This document shows positions 43,386 through 52,269 of a stretch of DNA of 64,000 nucleotides, in pieces. A program made the position numbers and the translations under genes. Position 1 is the first letter of the stretch, and each line of letters starts with the position of its first letter. The stretch lies in contig NZ_PGVE01000102.1 of NCBI RefSeq assembly GCF_002860255.1, forward strand, positions 110,028-174,027, written 5' to 3'. Origin of the DNA: Neobacillus cucumis. GTDB taxonomy: Bacteria; Bacillota; Bacilli; Bacillales; Cytobacillaceae. The notes below the pieces were generated by a model. The model was given only the letters and a program-made list of their open reading frames with translations, was not told the origin of the DNA and made no database searches.

Positions 43386-44366
43386 TTATTGCTCTTCTTT
43401 TAACCAGCGGCATGCATCTTTCGCATGATAAGTAACAATTAAATCTGCACCTGCACGTTTCATACCCACGAGCATTTCAAGCACAGTCCCTCTTTCGTCT
43501 ATCCAGCCGTTTTGGGCTGCTGCTTTAATCATGGCATACTCCCCGCTGACGTTATAAATGACAACAGGCAGGTTAAAGTTATTTTTAATGTCACGAACAA
43601 TATCAAGATACGGCATACCTGGTTTAACGATTAAGAAATCTGCACCTTCAGCCACATCAGATTCTGCTTCTCTGAAAGCTTCCATCCGGTTAGCCGGGTC
43701 CATTTGGTAGGTTTTCCGGTCACCAAATTGCGGTGCTCCCTCTGCCGCTTCACGGAATGGTCCATAAAAAGCGGAGGCATATTTAACCGCATAAGACATA
43801 ATTGGAATCTCTGTAAAACCAGCTTCATCTAACCCAGCACGAATCGCTGCTACGAAACCGTCCATCATGTTTGAAGGTGCAATAATATCTGCACCGGCTT
43901 GTGCTTGGGCTACAGCTGTTTTTACAAGCAAATCAAGAGATTCGTCGTTAAGGATTTTGTCGCCTTTAATCATTCCGCAGTGACCATGGTCGGTATATTC
44001 ACATAAACAAGTATCTGCAACAATAATGATATCCGGGAAGTTTTCTTTTATATAACGGGTAGCGACCTGAACAATCCCATGGTCATGGAATGCTTGCGTA
44101 CCACAGGCATCTTTTGTTTTGGGAATTCCGAATAATAATACGGACTTGATTCCGTGTGCAACAATATCTTCCATTTCAGCATGAAGGTTGTCCATTGATA
44201 CTTGGAATACTCCAGGCATAGAAGAAACTTCGTTGCGAATATTTTCGCCTTCATAAATAAATAACGGATAAATGAAGTCTTCCGGTCTTAGGTGGTTTTC
44301 TCTGACTAGTGCGCGCATATTGGCACTTGTACGTAATCTGCGATGACGTTGAAATTGAAGTTCCAT
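43386..44366 (-). CDS. hemB: Porphobilinogen synthase HemB
   Basis: Joins two 5-aminolevulinates into porphobilinogen. 326 residues. Zinc-binding cysteines in VADTCLCEYTDHGHCG, active lysines in SYAVKYASAFYGPF and FLIVKPGMPYLD. 24 bases upstream of hemL. Confidence 0.98.
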   Translation of the reverse strand: MELQFQRHRRLRTSANMRALVRENHLRPEDFIYPLFIYEGENIRNEVSSMPGVFQVSMDNLHAEMEDIVAHGIKSVLLFGIPKTKDACGTQAFHDHGIVQVATRYIKENFPDIIIVADTCLCEYTDHGHCGMIKGDKILNDESLDLLVKTAVAQAQAGADIIAPSNMMDGFVAAIRAGLDEAGFTEIPIMSYAVKYASAFYGPFREAAEGAPQFGDRKTYQMDPANRMEAFREAESDVAEGADFLIVKPGMPYLDIVRDIKNNFNLPVVIYNVSGEYAMIKAAAQNGWIDERGTVLEMLVGMKRAGADLIVTYHAKDACRWLKEEQ

Positions 44367-44440
44367 TATATAATTACCTCCAAATAATTTTAATTAAATT
44401 TGTTACTGGCGGATAACTGCCGTTAGCTCGCGACAGCTTT

Positions 44441-45217
44441 TTAACTTTTATCCTCAAGATAAGCAATCGTGCTCTTCATCATATCCTTCACGGTGTACTC
44501 ATCCGGAGAAGCATGAACCGTTATACCGTACTCAAGCAGCTTTTTTTCAGTAACCGGTCCGATACAGCCGATTATACATTTTTTCAACGACTCCTCCAAA
44601 CCATATTGTCTCACAACCACCATAAGATGATCGACAGTCGATGGGCTAGTGAAGGTTAGAATATCTAATTCATTATCTGCCAGCATCCGTGCCAGCTTCA
44701 ACCGGCTTTCCTCTGGCATGTACGTCTCATAAATAACTACTTCATCAACATGTGCACCCGCCTCTGTTAAGGAAGCAGCAATATGTTCTCGGGCCAGATT
44801 GCCTTTAGGGAGCAGTACCTTTGAATGAATATCAACGGCCGGTAAAAACTCATCCACAAACACCTCCGCCACATAGGCCGAAGGTACAAATGCCGCGTGA
44901 ATACCTTTTTCATGAAGGACCTCAGCCGTCTTCTTCCCAATAACAGCAATCTTAGGCAGCGCTTGTTTATCCCGATCGTAAAAGCTGAAAAAGGTTTCGA
45001 CTGTTACATTGCTCGTAAAAATAAGCCAATCATATGTATCAAGGGCCTCCAAACACTCTTGAAGGCGATGATTTTTTTCTATCGGACGAAAGGCAATTAG
45101 AGGGATTTCCACAGGAATCCCTCCATAACCTTCGACCAATTGGGAGAAAGCTTTTGCTTGACCTTTTCCTCGAGGAACAAGGACTTTTTTGTCATGCAAA
45201 GCAGAGCATTTACTCAC
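44441..45217 (-). CDS. hemD: Uroporphyrinogen-III synthase HemD
   Basis: Closes hydroxymethylbilane to uroporphyrinogen III. 258 residues with the two-domain alpha/beta fold; motifs LIFTSNVTVETFF, VIGKKTAEVL, LTFTSPSTVDHL and CIGPVTEKKL. The GTG start overlaps the hemC stop by 8 bases. HemD is poorly conserved in sequence; position between hemC and hemB confirms it. Confidence 0.95.
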   Translation of the reverse strand: MSKCSALHDKKVLVPRGKGQAKAFSQLVEGYGGIPVEIPLIAFRPIEKNHRLQECLEALDTYDWLIFTSNVTVETFFSFYDRDKQALPKIAVIGKKTAEVLHEKGIHAAFVPSAYVAEVFVDEFLPAVDIHSKVLLPKGNLAREHIAASLTEAGAHVDEVVIYETYMPEESRLKLARMLADNELDILTFTSPSTVDHLMVVVRQYGLEESLKKCIIGCIGPVTEKKLLEYGITVHASPDEYTVKDMMKSTIAYLEDKS

Positions 45218-46148
45218 GACCTTCGAGCTCCCGTTTTACCTTCTCAATCAGGTCCTTGGCTCCTTTTTTAATTAATAAATCAGCAGCCTCATTTCCAAGC
45301 TCTTCCGGATTTTGTCCGCGAAGTTCTTCTCTGAATATTTCTTGACCCTCAGGTGAACCTACTAACACATTTATGACGATTTCATCCTTTTCATCTACTT
45401 GAGCAAAGCCGGCAATCGGCACCTGGCAGCCGCCCTCCATTTTTTGAAGGAAAGCACGTTCAGCACGAACGGCTCTTTCCGTGTTTTTACAAGTGAATTT
45501 TCCAAAGAGTTCTAGCAGTTCTTTATCGTCCTCACGGCACTCGATCGATAATGCTCCTTGGCCAACGGCAGGAACACAAATATCCGCATCAATAAATTCG
45601 GTGACAACTTCCTTTGCCCAGCCAAGGCGGGATAGACCTGCGGCTGCAAGAATAATGGCATCATATTCACCTGTTTTTAATTTATCTAATCGTGTATCTA
45701 CATTGCCGCGAATCCATTTAATCTCTAAATCCGGACGTTTGGCTAAAAGCTGGGCACTGCGGCGAAGACTGCTTGTACCGATGATGGCCCCTGGCTTTAA
45801 TTCATTCAATTTCAAATGATCATTTGAGATCAAGGCATCACGATGATCCTCTCGAAAAGGAATACATCCAATCGTTAAACCTTCCGGCAAAACAGCAGGC
45901 ATGTCTTTCATACTATGGACAGCCATATCAATTTCTTTATTAAGCATGGCCTGCTCGATTTCTTTTACGAATAATCCTTTTCCTCCAACCTTTGAAAGGG
46001 TAACGTCTAGAATTTTATCCCCTTTGGTTACAATTTCTTTTACTTCAAATTCAAAATTCGGGTTGAGTTTTTTCAGCTGTTCAATGACCCAATTAGTTTG
46101 GGTTAATGCCAATTTGCTTCGTCTAGAACCAACAATAATTTTTCTCAT
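45210..46148 (-). CDS. hemC: Porphobilinogen deaminase HemC
   Basis: Polymerises four porphobilinogens to hydroxymethylbilane. 312 residues. IVGSRRSKLALTQT at the N-terminus, GTSSLRRSAQL, RGNVDTRL, and the dipyrromethane cofactor cysteine C241 in EGGCQVPIAG. Confidence 0.98.
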   Translation of the reverse strand: MRKIIVGSRRSKLALTQTNWVIEQLKKLNPNFEFEVKEIVTKGDKILDVTLSKVGGKGLFVKEIEQAMLNKEIDMAVHSMKDMPAVLPEGLTIGCIPFREDHRDALISNDHLKLNELKPGAIIGTSSLRRSAQLLAKRPDLEIKWIRGNVDTRLDKLKTGEYDAIILAAAGLSRLGWAKEVVTEFIDADICVPAVGQGALSIECREDDKELLELFGKFTCKNTERAVRAERAFLQKMEGGCQVPIAGFAQVDEKDEIVINVLVGSPEGQEIFREELRGQNPEELGNEAADLLIKKGAKDLIEKVKRELEGRE

Positions 46149-46163
46149 GATTGCCTCCTAATG

Positions 46164-46997
46164 TTATGTATACCATAAATGAAAAGATGATAATCGACCA
46201 AATAAGAAAAAGTTAATTAATACAATTAAAAAGGACGCTGTATTCCAGATAGCTAATTGTCTGCCATAAAGATTTTTCACGATCCGCAGGTATAAATAAA
46301 TGCTATAAGATGAAAGTAACAAGAAAGACCCAATGATTTTCATATCGTACCACGGCATACCCGGGACCTTTAGAAATGCCCATTGCAGGCCTAAAATCAA
46401 GCTGAGTAAGAGTATTGGTACGCCAATGACAGCTAATATGTATGATAGCTTTTCAAGCTTCTCTAAATCTGCAAGCCGGATTAAGCGTGACCCCCATTTT
46501 TTTCTTTTCAGCAAATCATATTGAAGTAAATATAACGCTGAAAAAACAAAGGAAAGGGAAAATGCCCCATACGAAAGAATAGCCATCGTGATATGAATCA
46601 ACAGCAGTTCAGATACCAGCTTGTTTGCCATGACAGTGGAGTGGTATTGTATCGGGACAAATGTATGGATGGCCATAACGGTAAATCCAAGTATATTTGT
46701 AAAAAAGACAATAAAATCTACTCGTAATAAGTGATTTATAACAATTGACAATGTTACTAATACCCAGGCATAAAAATAAAGCCCCTCAAAAATTGTTAAT
46801 ACAGGGAACCTGCCTGTTTTGATCATATATAAAACAAGAAAGACTGTTTGCAATATCCATACAAATGCAAGTAACCAGAAAGCAATACGATTTGCCTTCC
46901 GGTTATGGTTGATAAAGTCGAAAAAATATAACAACACACTGAAGGCGTATAGAACAACTGTAAATTCGTGAAGCCTCGTCAAAAGAGTGTTAAACAT
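46164..46997 (-). CDS. hemX: HemX, membrane protein of the hem operon
   Basis: 277 residues with eight hydrophobic segments, of the CcsA/ResC cytochrome c assembly-like family. GAFSLSFVFSALYLLQYDLL and VPGMPWYDMKIIGSFLLL are typical. In B. subtilis HemX lowers the amount of glutamyl-tRNA reductase. Lies between hemA and hemC. Confidence 0.93.
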   Translation of the reverse strand: MFNTLLTRLHEFTVVLYAFSVLLYFFDFINHNRKANRIAFWLLAFVWILQTVFLVLYMIKTGRFPVLTIFEGLYFYAWVLVTLSIVINHLLRVDFIVFFTNILGFTVMAIHTFVPIQYHSTVMANKLVSELLLIHITMAILSYGAFSLSFVFSALYLLQYDLLKRKKWGSRLIRLADLEKLEKLSYILAVIGVPILLLSLILGLQWAFLKVPGMPWYDMKIIGSFLLLSSYSIYLYLRIVKNLYGRQLAIWNTASFLIVLINFFLFGRLSSFHLWYT

Positions 46998-47009
46998 AGC
47001 AACAACTCC

Positions 47010-48353
47010 TTATGACTGGAAAGAAGCCTGAACTTCTCCAACCGGTATTTTAGTAGTTTTGGCTGCTTTCTCATGTTGTTCCTGAACAAGCCCTTCGATA
47101 TTAAAGATCTTCATAAACAATTCCATCGCCTGATCTGCATCCGGTCTTGCCGCCAATTCTTTCGCTTGTAAAATAGGATCCTTTAAGAGCTGGTTGATAA
47201 TGCTTTTTGTATGTTTATTTAATACTTTTATATCCCGATCTGATAGGTTAGGAAGTTTCCGCTCAAGACTCTCCATTGTTTCCGCCTGAATCGAAAGTGC
47301 TTTTTCCCTAAGTGCTGAAATTACAGGGACTACACCAAGTGTGCCCAGCCAATGTTTGAAATCAACGATTTCTTTTTCAATCATAAACCTGATTTTTGCG
47401 GCAGCTTTTTGACGCTCCTGTAAGTTTGCTTCGACAATACCTTCTAAATCGTCAATGTCGTATAAAAAGACATTTTCAAGTTCGGCAATTCTTGGATCTA
47501 AGTCACGAGGTACAGCGATATCGACCATAAACAATGGTTTTCCTTTGCGCTTTTTCTCCACTTTTGCCATTAATTCTTTTGAGATAACAAAATCTTTCGC
47601 ACCTGTTGAACTGATTAGGATATCAGCCTCCGCAAGTGATTTCTCTAATTCAATAAGATTCTTTGCTTCACCATCAAAGCGGTTTGCAAGCTCTTTTGCC
47701 TTTTCAAACGTACGATTAATGACGGTTACTTTCTTCACACCATTACCATGCAAGTTCTGAGCAGCAAGTTCCCCCATTTTTCCGGCTCCAAAGATTAAAA
47801 CATGTTTACTTTCAAGGGAACCAAAAATTTTCTTTGCAAGTTCCACAGCAGCATAGCTGACAGAAACAGCATTGGCGCCAATATCTGTTTCAGAATGTGC
47901 GCGTTTTGCAAGGGTGATCGCTTGTTTAAAGAGGTGATTAAATACGGAACCGATCGTTTCCTCTTGTTGAGCCAGCATAAAGCTTGTTCGTACCTGTCCA
48001 AGAATTTGTGTTTCTCCTAAGACCATCGAATTTAGTCCACAAGTAACATTGAATAAGTGGTCTACTGCTCCGTCATCCTCATTGACAAAAAGGAACGGTG
48101 AAAATTCTGTCTGCTCGATTCCGAACCATTCGGACAGAAATTCCTTAATATAATAACGGCCTGTATGTAGCTGATCCACAACCGCATAAATTTCCGTACG
48201 ATTACATGTCGACACGATAATATTTTCAAGGATGCTCTTTTTTGTATTTAATTGTTTTATGGCATCCACAAGATCGGTTTCATTGAAGGTTAACCGCTCA
48301 CGGATTTCAACAGGGGCAGTTTTATAGTTAAGACCGATGGCTAAAATATGCAT
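47010..48353 (-). CDS. hemA: Glutamyl-tRNA reductase HemA
   Basis: First committed step of haem synthesis by the C5 route. 447 residues. HILAIGLNYKTAPVEIRE, catalytic C50 in VSTCNRTEIY, NADPH-binding GAGKMGELAAQNL, and a C-terminal dimerisation helix region (about 320-420). First gene of the operon. Confidence 0.98.
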   Translation of the reverse strand: MHILAIGLNYKTAPVEIRERLTFNETDLVDAIKQLNTKKSILENIIVSTCNRTEIYAVVDQLHTGRYYIKEFLSEWFGIEQTEFSPFLFVNEDDGAVDHLFNVTCGLNSMVLGETQILGQVRTSFMLAQQEETIGSVFNHLFKQAITLAKRAHSETDIGANAVSVSYAAVELAKKIFGSLESKHVLIFGAGKMGELAAQNLHGNGVKKVTVINRTFEKAKELANRFDGEAKNLIELEKSLAEADILISSTGAKDFVISKELMAKVEKKRKGKPLFMVDIAVPRDLDPRIAELENVFLYDIDDLEGIVEANLQERQKAAAKIRFMIEKEIVDFKHWLGTLGVVPVISALREKALSIQAETMESLERKLPNLSDRDIKVLNKHTKSIINQLLKDPILQAKELAARPDADQAMELFMKIFNIEGLVQEQHEKAAKTTKIPVGEVQASFQS

Positions 48354-48398
48354 TTGTTTAATTACACCCCCAAAAAGTTTACAGTAATCACTAGTAAA

Positions 48399-48430
48399 AT
48401 TATATCACGAGCAATTTCGACATTTGCTCG
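48399..48430 (-). promoter_or_regulatory. hemA promoter with overlapping inverted repeat
   Basis: An extended -10 (TGATATAAT, -10 at 48399-48404) lies 46 bases before hemA on the minus strand. Immediately upstream CGAGCAA (48408-48414) and TTGCTCG (48424-48430) form an inverted repeat with a nine-base gap across the -35 region, which has no TTGACA. This looks like an operator or activator site. Confidence 0.5.
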
Positions 48431-48625
48431 AAAAATGTGAACAAAATGAAACAATATGCTAATATAAAATAAACTCATTTGATTTGCGAGTTTTATAAAG
48501 ATACTTTAGCATAGATTTCTTTACATATTCTTAAGAATGGTTTATTTATAAATACTTCCCTATGTACAGTATCAAAAAAATAGAATAGATTCAAGTGAAC
48601 CTTACTGGAAGTGGTGGTGTTTTTA

Positions 48626-49114
48626 ATGAAAAATCAAAGGATTTTCCCTGGGATTATTCTGATTGGATTTGGGGCTTATTTTCTACTGCAGCAGACAGGC
48701 TTTACTCTTTTTCAACAATTTTATACATGGCCCACATTGCTCATTATTGTAGGTGCAGCCTTTTTGGGACAGGGATATTCTGCAAAAGAATATGATGCGA
48801 TTCTCCCCGGAGTGATAATGACTGGATTTGGCCTTCATTTTCATCTTTCAGGTCATCTAGCCTTTTGGCCTGCCAATACGATTGGCATGTTAATTTTAAT
48901 TATTTCTGTAGGCTTCTTTCTTCGTTTTCAAAAAACGAATTCCGGCCTGTTTCAGGCGTTCCTTTTTCTCATTATAGCGGTTTTACTGATGTTTTATGAT
49001 AAGATTGCCGGTTATTTCGGCCTCCTGCAAAACGGGATGAATTTAGTTTGGAAATTTTGGCCCGCTCTATTAATTGTCGTTGGTATCTATTTTTTACTAA
49101 AAAAGAAAAAATAA
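48626..49114 (+). CDS. ysxD: YsxD-like polytopic membrane protein
   Basis: 162 residues from ATG at 48626, which has GGTGG eight bases upstream. Six or so hydrophobic segments, with paired PGIILIGFGAYFLLQ and PGVIMTGFGLHFHL and two WP motifs (WPTLLIIVGAAFLG, WPALLIVVGIYFLL). This is an internal repeat typical of LiaF/DUF5668-type small membrane domains. Named from its place between hemA and ysxC. Function unknown. Confidence 0.7.
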   Translation: MKNQRIFPGIILIGFGAYFLLQQTGFTLFQQFYTWPTLLIIVGAAFLGQGYSAKEYDAILPGVIMTGFGLHFHLSGHLAFWPANTIGMLILIISVGFFLRFQKTNSGLFQAFLFLIIAVLLMFYDKIAGYFGLLQNGMNLVWKFWPALLIVVGIYFLLKKKK

Positions 49115-49150
49115 CCGCCTGATGCAGATTGAACTGCTTAGGCGGTTATT
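49110..49150. terminator. Bidirectional terminator between ysxD and ysxC
   Basis: AATAACCGCCT (49110-49120) pairs with AGGCGGTTATT (49140-49150). T runs exist on both strands, so it can end both convergent genes. Confidence 0.88.
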
Positions 49151-49153
49151 TTT

Positions 49154-49735
49154 TTACATATAACTTTGCAAAATCGACCAGGCTTGATCTTTGCCTTCGC
49201 CCGTTTCCGAAGAGAACAGAACGATATGGTCATTTTGATCTAATTCAAATGTCTCGCGTGTAACCTTTAAATGTTTTTGCCATTTTCCTCTAGGGATTTT
49301 ATCTGCCTTTGTCGCAATGATGATACATGGGATTCCGTAATGTTTGAGAAAATCATACATCATCACATCATCAGAGGTTGGCGGATGGCGTAAATCAACA
49401 ATTAACACGACAGCCCGAAGCTGTTCGCGGGTCGTGAAGTAGGTCTCAATCATCTTCCCCCATGCGGCCCGCTCAGTCTTAGAAACTTTGGCATACCCAT
49501 AACCGGGGACATCCACAAAATGCAAAATTTCATTAATTAAATAAAAATTGAGTGTCTGTGTTTTACCTGGCTTAGATGAAATCCTTGCCAGCCCTTTTCG
49601 ATTCAACATCTTATTAATAAAAGATGACTTCCCAACATTCGAGCGTCCGGCAAGCGCAAACTCCGGAATCTCTGTGTCAGGATATTGCTCAGGTTTTACA
49701 GCACTAATGACAATATCGGAACTAACTACCTTCAT
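49154..49735 (-). CDS. ysxC: Ribosome-assembly GTPase YsxC (EngB)
   Basis: 193 residues. GTPase needed for 50S subunit assembly. G1 GRSNVGKSS, G3 DVPGYGYAKVS, G4 TKADKIPRGK, G5 FSSETGEG. Start overlaps the lonA stop by 4 bases, so coupled to lonA. Confidence 0.97.
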   Translation of the reverse strand: MKVVSSDIVISAVKPEQYPDTEIPEFALAGRSNVGKSSFINKMLNRKGLARISSKPGKTQTLNFYLINEILHFVDVPGYGYAKVSKTERAAWGKMIETYFTTREQLRAVVLIVDLRHPPTSDDVMMYDFLKHYGIPCIIIATKADKIPRGKWQKHLKVTRETFELDQNDHIVLFSSETGEGKDQAWSILQSYM

Positions 49736-52059
49736 CTAACTTCTCCTTCTAATAGAGCACGCTTCAATACCTCATCCACATGGGCAACAGGAACAAACTC
49801 CAAATCATTTCGGACGCTTTCAGGAATATCATCAATGTCCTTAACATTATCCTTTGGAATGATGACTGTCTTGAGTCCGGCACGATGGGCACTAAGCGAT
49901 TTTTCCTTCAAACCGCCAATCGGAAGTACACGGCCTCTTAAGGTGATTTCACCTGTCATTCCAACCTCACGACGGATTGGTTTGCCCGTTAGAGCTGATA
50001 CTAGCGCTGTTGCCATTGTAATCCCTGCTGACGGCCCATCCTTTGGAACGGCTCCTTCTGGGACATGGATATGAATATCGTATTTTTCATGAAAATTTTC
50101 ATCTATACCAAGTTCATTTGCTTTTGAACGAATATAACTAAATGCCGCTTGAGCCGATTCCTTCATGACATCGCCAAGCTTACCAGTAAGAACAAGCTTA
50201 CCTTTACCCGGGGATAATGATACCTCAATTTGCAAGGTATCTCCACCGACAGTTGTATACGCTAAACCAGTAGCTACCCCTACTTGATCTTCTGCCTCGG
50301 CCATGCCGTAATGGAATCTTGGCTTTCCTAAGAATTCCTCTACATTCTTCTCCGTAATAATAACACGCTTCTTCTCACCAGCTACGATAATTTTGGCCGT
50401 TTTCCGGCAGATGGTTGCCATTTGACGTTCAAGGCTTCTTACTCCAGCTTCACGAGTATAGTAACGGATAACCTTCAAAATGGCTTCATCCCGTATTTGC
50501 AGAACACCTTTGGATAGTCCATTTTCTTTAATCTGTCTTGGAAGTAAATGATCTCGGCAAATATGAACTTTTTCAATCTCCGTATAGCCTTCAATCGTAA
50601 TAATTTCCATCCGATCTAACAGTGGTCCAGGTACCGTAGACAGATTATTGGCCGTTGCAATAAACATAACCTTCGATAAATCGTAGGTTTCTTCTATATA
50701 GTGATCACTGAAATTATGGTTTTGTTCCGGGTCTAATACTTCCAGCATCGCACTGGATGGATCCCCGCGAAAATCACTGGACATTTTATCAATCTCATCA
50801 AGCAGGAAGACCGGATTAATGGTACCTGCTTTTTTCATACCTTGGATAATTCGGCCTGGCATGGCTCCGACATACGTCCTGCGGTGACCTCGGATTTCAG
50901 ATTCGTCACGAACACCGCCAAGGGATACACGGACAAAATTCCGATTCAGGGAGGTCGCAATCGAGCGGGCCAAACTTGTTTTACCAACCCCTGGAGGTCC
51001 CGCAAGGCAAAGAATAGGCCCTTTAATCGAATTGGTCAGTTTTTGTACAGCTAAATACTCAAGCACACGTTCCTTTACCTTTTCTAGCCCGAAATGCTCC
51101 TCATTTAGGATTTTTTCAGCACGAAGGATATCGATGTCGTCCTCAGTCTTTTTAGACCACGGCAGAGAAATCAGCCAGTCAATATAGTTTCGGATGACTG
51201 CACTCTCTGCAGAGCTCGCCGGTACCTTTTCATAACGGTCGAGTTCTCTAGTGGCTGCGTTTTTGACATGCTCCGGCATGCCTGCCTCTTCGATTTTCTT
51301 CTTGAGATCAGCAATTTCGCCGGTTTTTCCTTCTTTATCACCGAGTTCCTTTTGAATCGCCTTCATTTGCTCGCGAAGGTAGTACTCTTTTTGTGTCCTT
51401 TCCATCGAGCGTTTTACACGCTGGCCAATTTTCTTCTCCAGATTAAGGACTTCTTTTTCATTATGAATGGTATCAATGACGCGATTCACACGCTGTTTAA
51501 TATCAACCAGTTCAAGGATTTCTTGCTTTTCCTTTAACTTAATCGGCAAATGGGACGCAATAATATCCGCCATTCGTCCCGGTTCCTCTATATCAGCAAC
51601 AGTTGCATAGGTTTCAGCAGAAACCTTTTTAGACAATTTTATGTATTGCTCGAAATAATCAAGCATCGTTCTCATCAAGGCTTGGTCCTCTACATCTTTT
51701 GTATCTGGGTCCTCGTAGGTAACGATACTAACGGAGTAATAGTCTTCTTCATCATAAAAAGAAACAACTTCTGCTCTATTCAAACCTTCTACTAGTACGC
51801 GAATCGTACCATTAGGAAGCTTTAACATTTGCTTAACCTTTGTCAATGTACCCAATTTGTATAAATCTTCTTCTGCAGGTTCATCAATTGAGACATCCTT
51901 TTGAGTGGTTAAAAAAATCAAATGGTCATCTACCATCGCTTTTTCGAGTGCTTGCACAGATCTCTCACGACCTACATCCAAATGAAGTACCATTGTCGGA
52001 TAGACGAGCAATCCTCGAAGCGGCAGGAGGGGGACGATCAATTCATTCTGTTTCGCCAT
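49732..52059 (-). CDS. lonA: ATP-dependent protease LonA
   Basis: 775 residues from ATG at 52059 (GGAGGTG upstream). N-terminal substrate domain (about 1-205), coiled coil (about 190-250), AAA+ domain with GPPGVGKTS and LLDEIDKM, and a protease domain with the catalytic serine in PKDGPSAGI and the partner lysine further on. Degrades unfolded and regulatory proteins in the cytosol. Confidence 0.98.
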   Translation of the reverse strand: MAKQNELIVPLLPLRGLLVYPTMVLHLDVGRERSVQALEKAMVDDHLIFLTTQKDVSIDEPAEEDLYKLGTLTKVKQMLKLPNGTIRVLVEGLNRAEVVSFYDEEDYYSVSIVTYEDPDTKDVEDQALMRTMLDYFEQYIKLSKKVSAETYATVADIEEPGRMADIIASHLPIKLKEKQEILELVDIKQRVNRVIDTIHNEKEVLNLEKKIGQRVKRSMERTQKEYYLREQMKAIQKELGDKEGKTGEIADLKKKIEEAGMPEHVKNAATRELDRYEKVPASSAESAVIRNYIDWLISLPWSKKTEDDIDILRAEKILNEEHFGLEKVKERVLEYLAVQKLTNSIKGPILCLAGPPGVGKTSLARSIATSLNRNFVRVSLGGVRDESEIRGHRRTYVGAMPGRIIQGMKKAGTINPVFLLDEIDKMSSDFRGDPSSAMLEVLDPEQNHNFSDHYIEETYDLSKVMFIATANNLSTVPGPLLDRMEIITIEGYTEIEKVHICRDHLLPRQIKENGLSKGVLQIRDEAILKVIRYYTREAGVRSLERQMATICRKTAKIIVAGEKKRVIITEKNVEEFLGKPRFHYGMAEAEDQVGVATGLAYTTVGGDTLQIEVSLSPGKGKLVLTGKLGDVMKESAQAAFSYIRSKANELGIDENFHEKYDIHIHVPEGAVPKDGPSAGITMATALVSALTGKPIRREVGMTGEITLRGRVLPIGGLKEKSLSAHRAGLKTVIIPKDNVKDIDDIPESVRNDLEFVPVAHVDEVLKRALLEGEVR

Positions 52060-52229
52060 TATACTGCACCTCCACATGCATTTCTTTTATTTTCTACTGC
52101 TTTGCAGAATAGTCTTTGTTGTACAATTCTATCTTATTTGGTTTTATGTGTCTATTTTTAGAGAGTGTACGTTGTTTCTTTTTCAATATAATTATTTTCC
52201 CCAAACAAAACCGTTTTCTTCCTCAAAAA

Positions 52230-52266
52230 AAACTTCGGTTTGATTTTACGAATCAAACCGAAGTTT
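52230..52266 (-). terminator. Terminator of lonB
   Basis: Perfect 16-bp stem (52230-52245 with 52251-52266), five-base loop, eight T on the minus strand. It separates lonB from lonA. Confidence 0.94.
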
Positions 52267-52269
52267 ATT

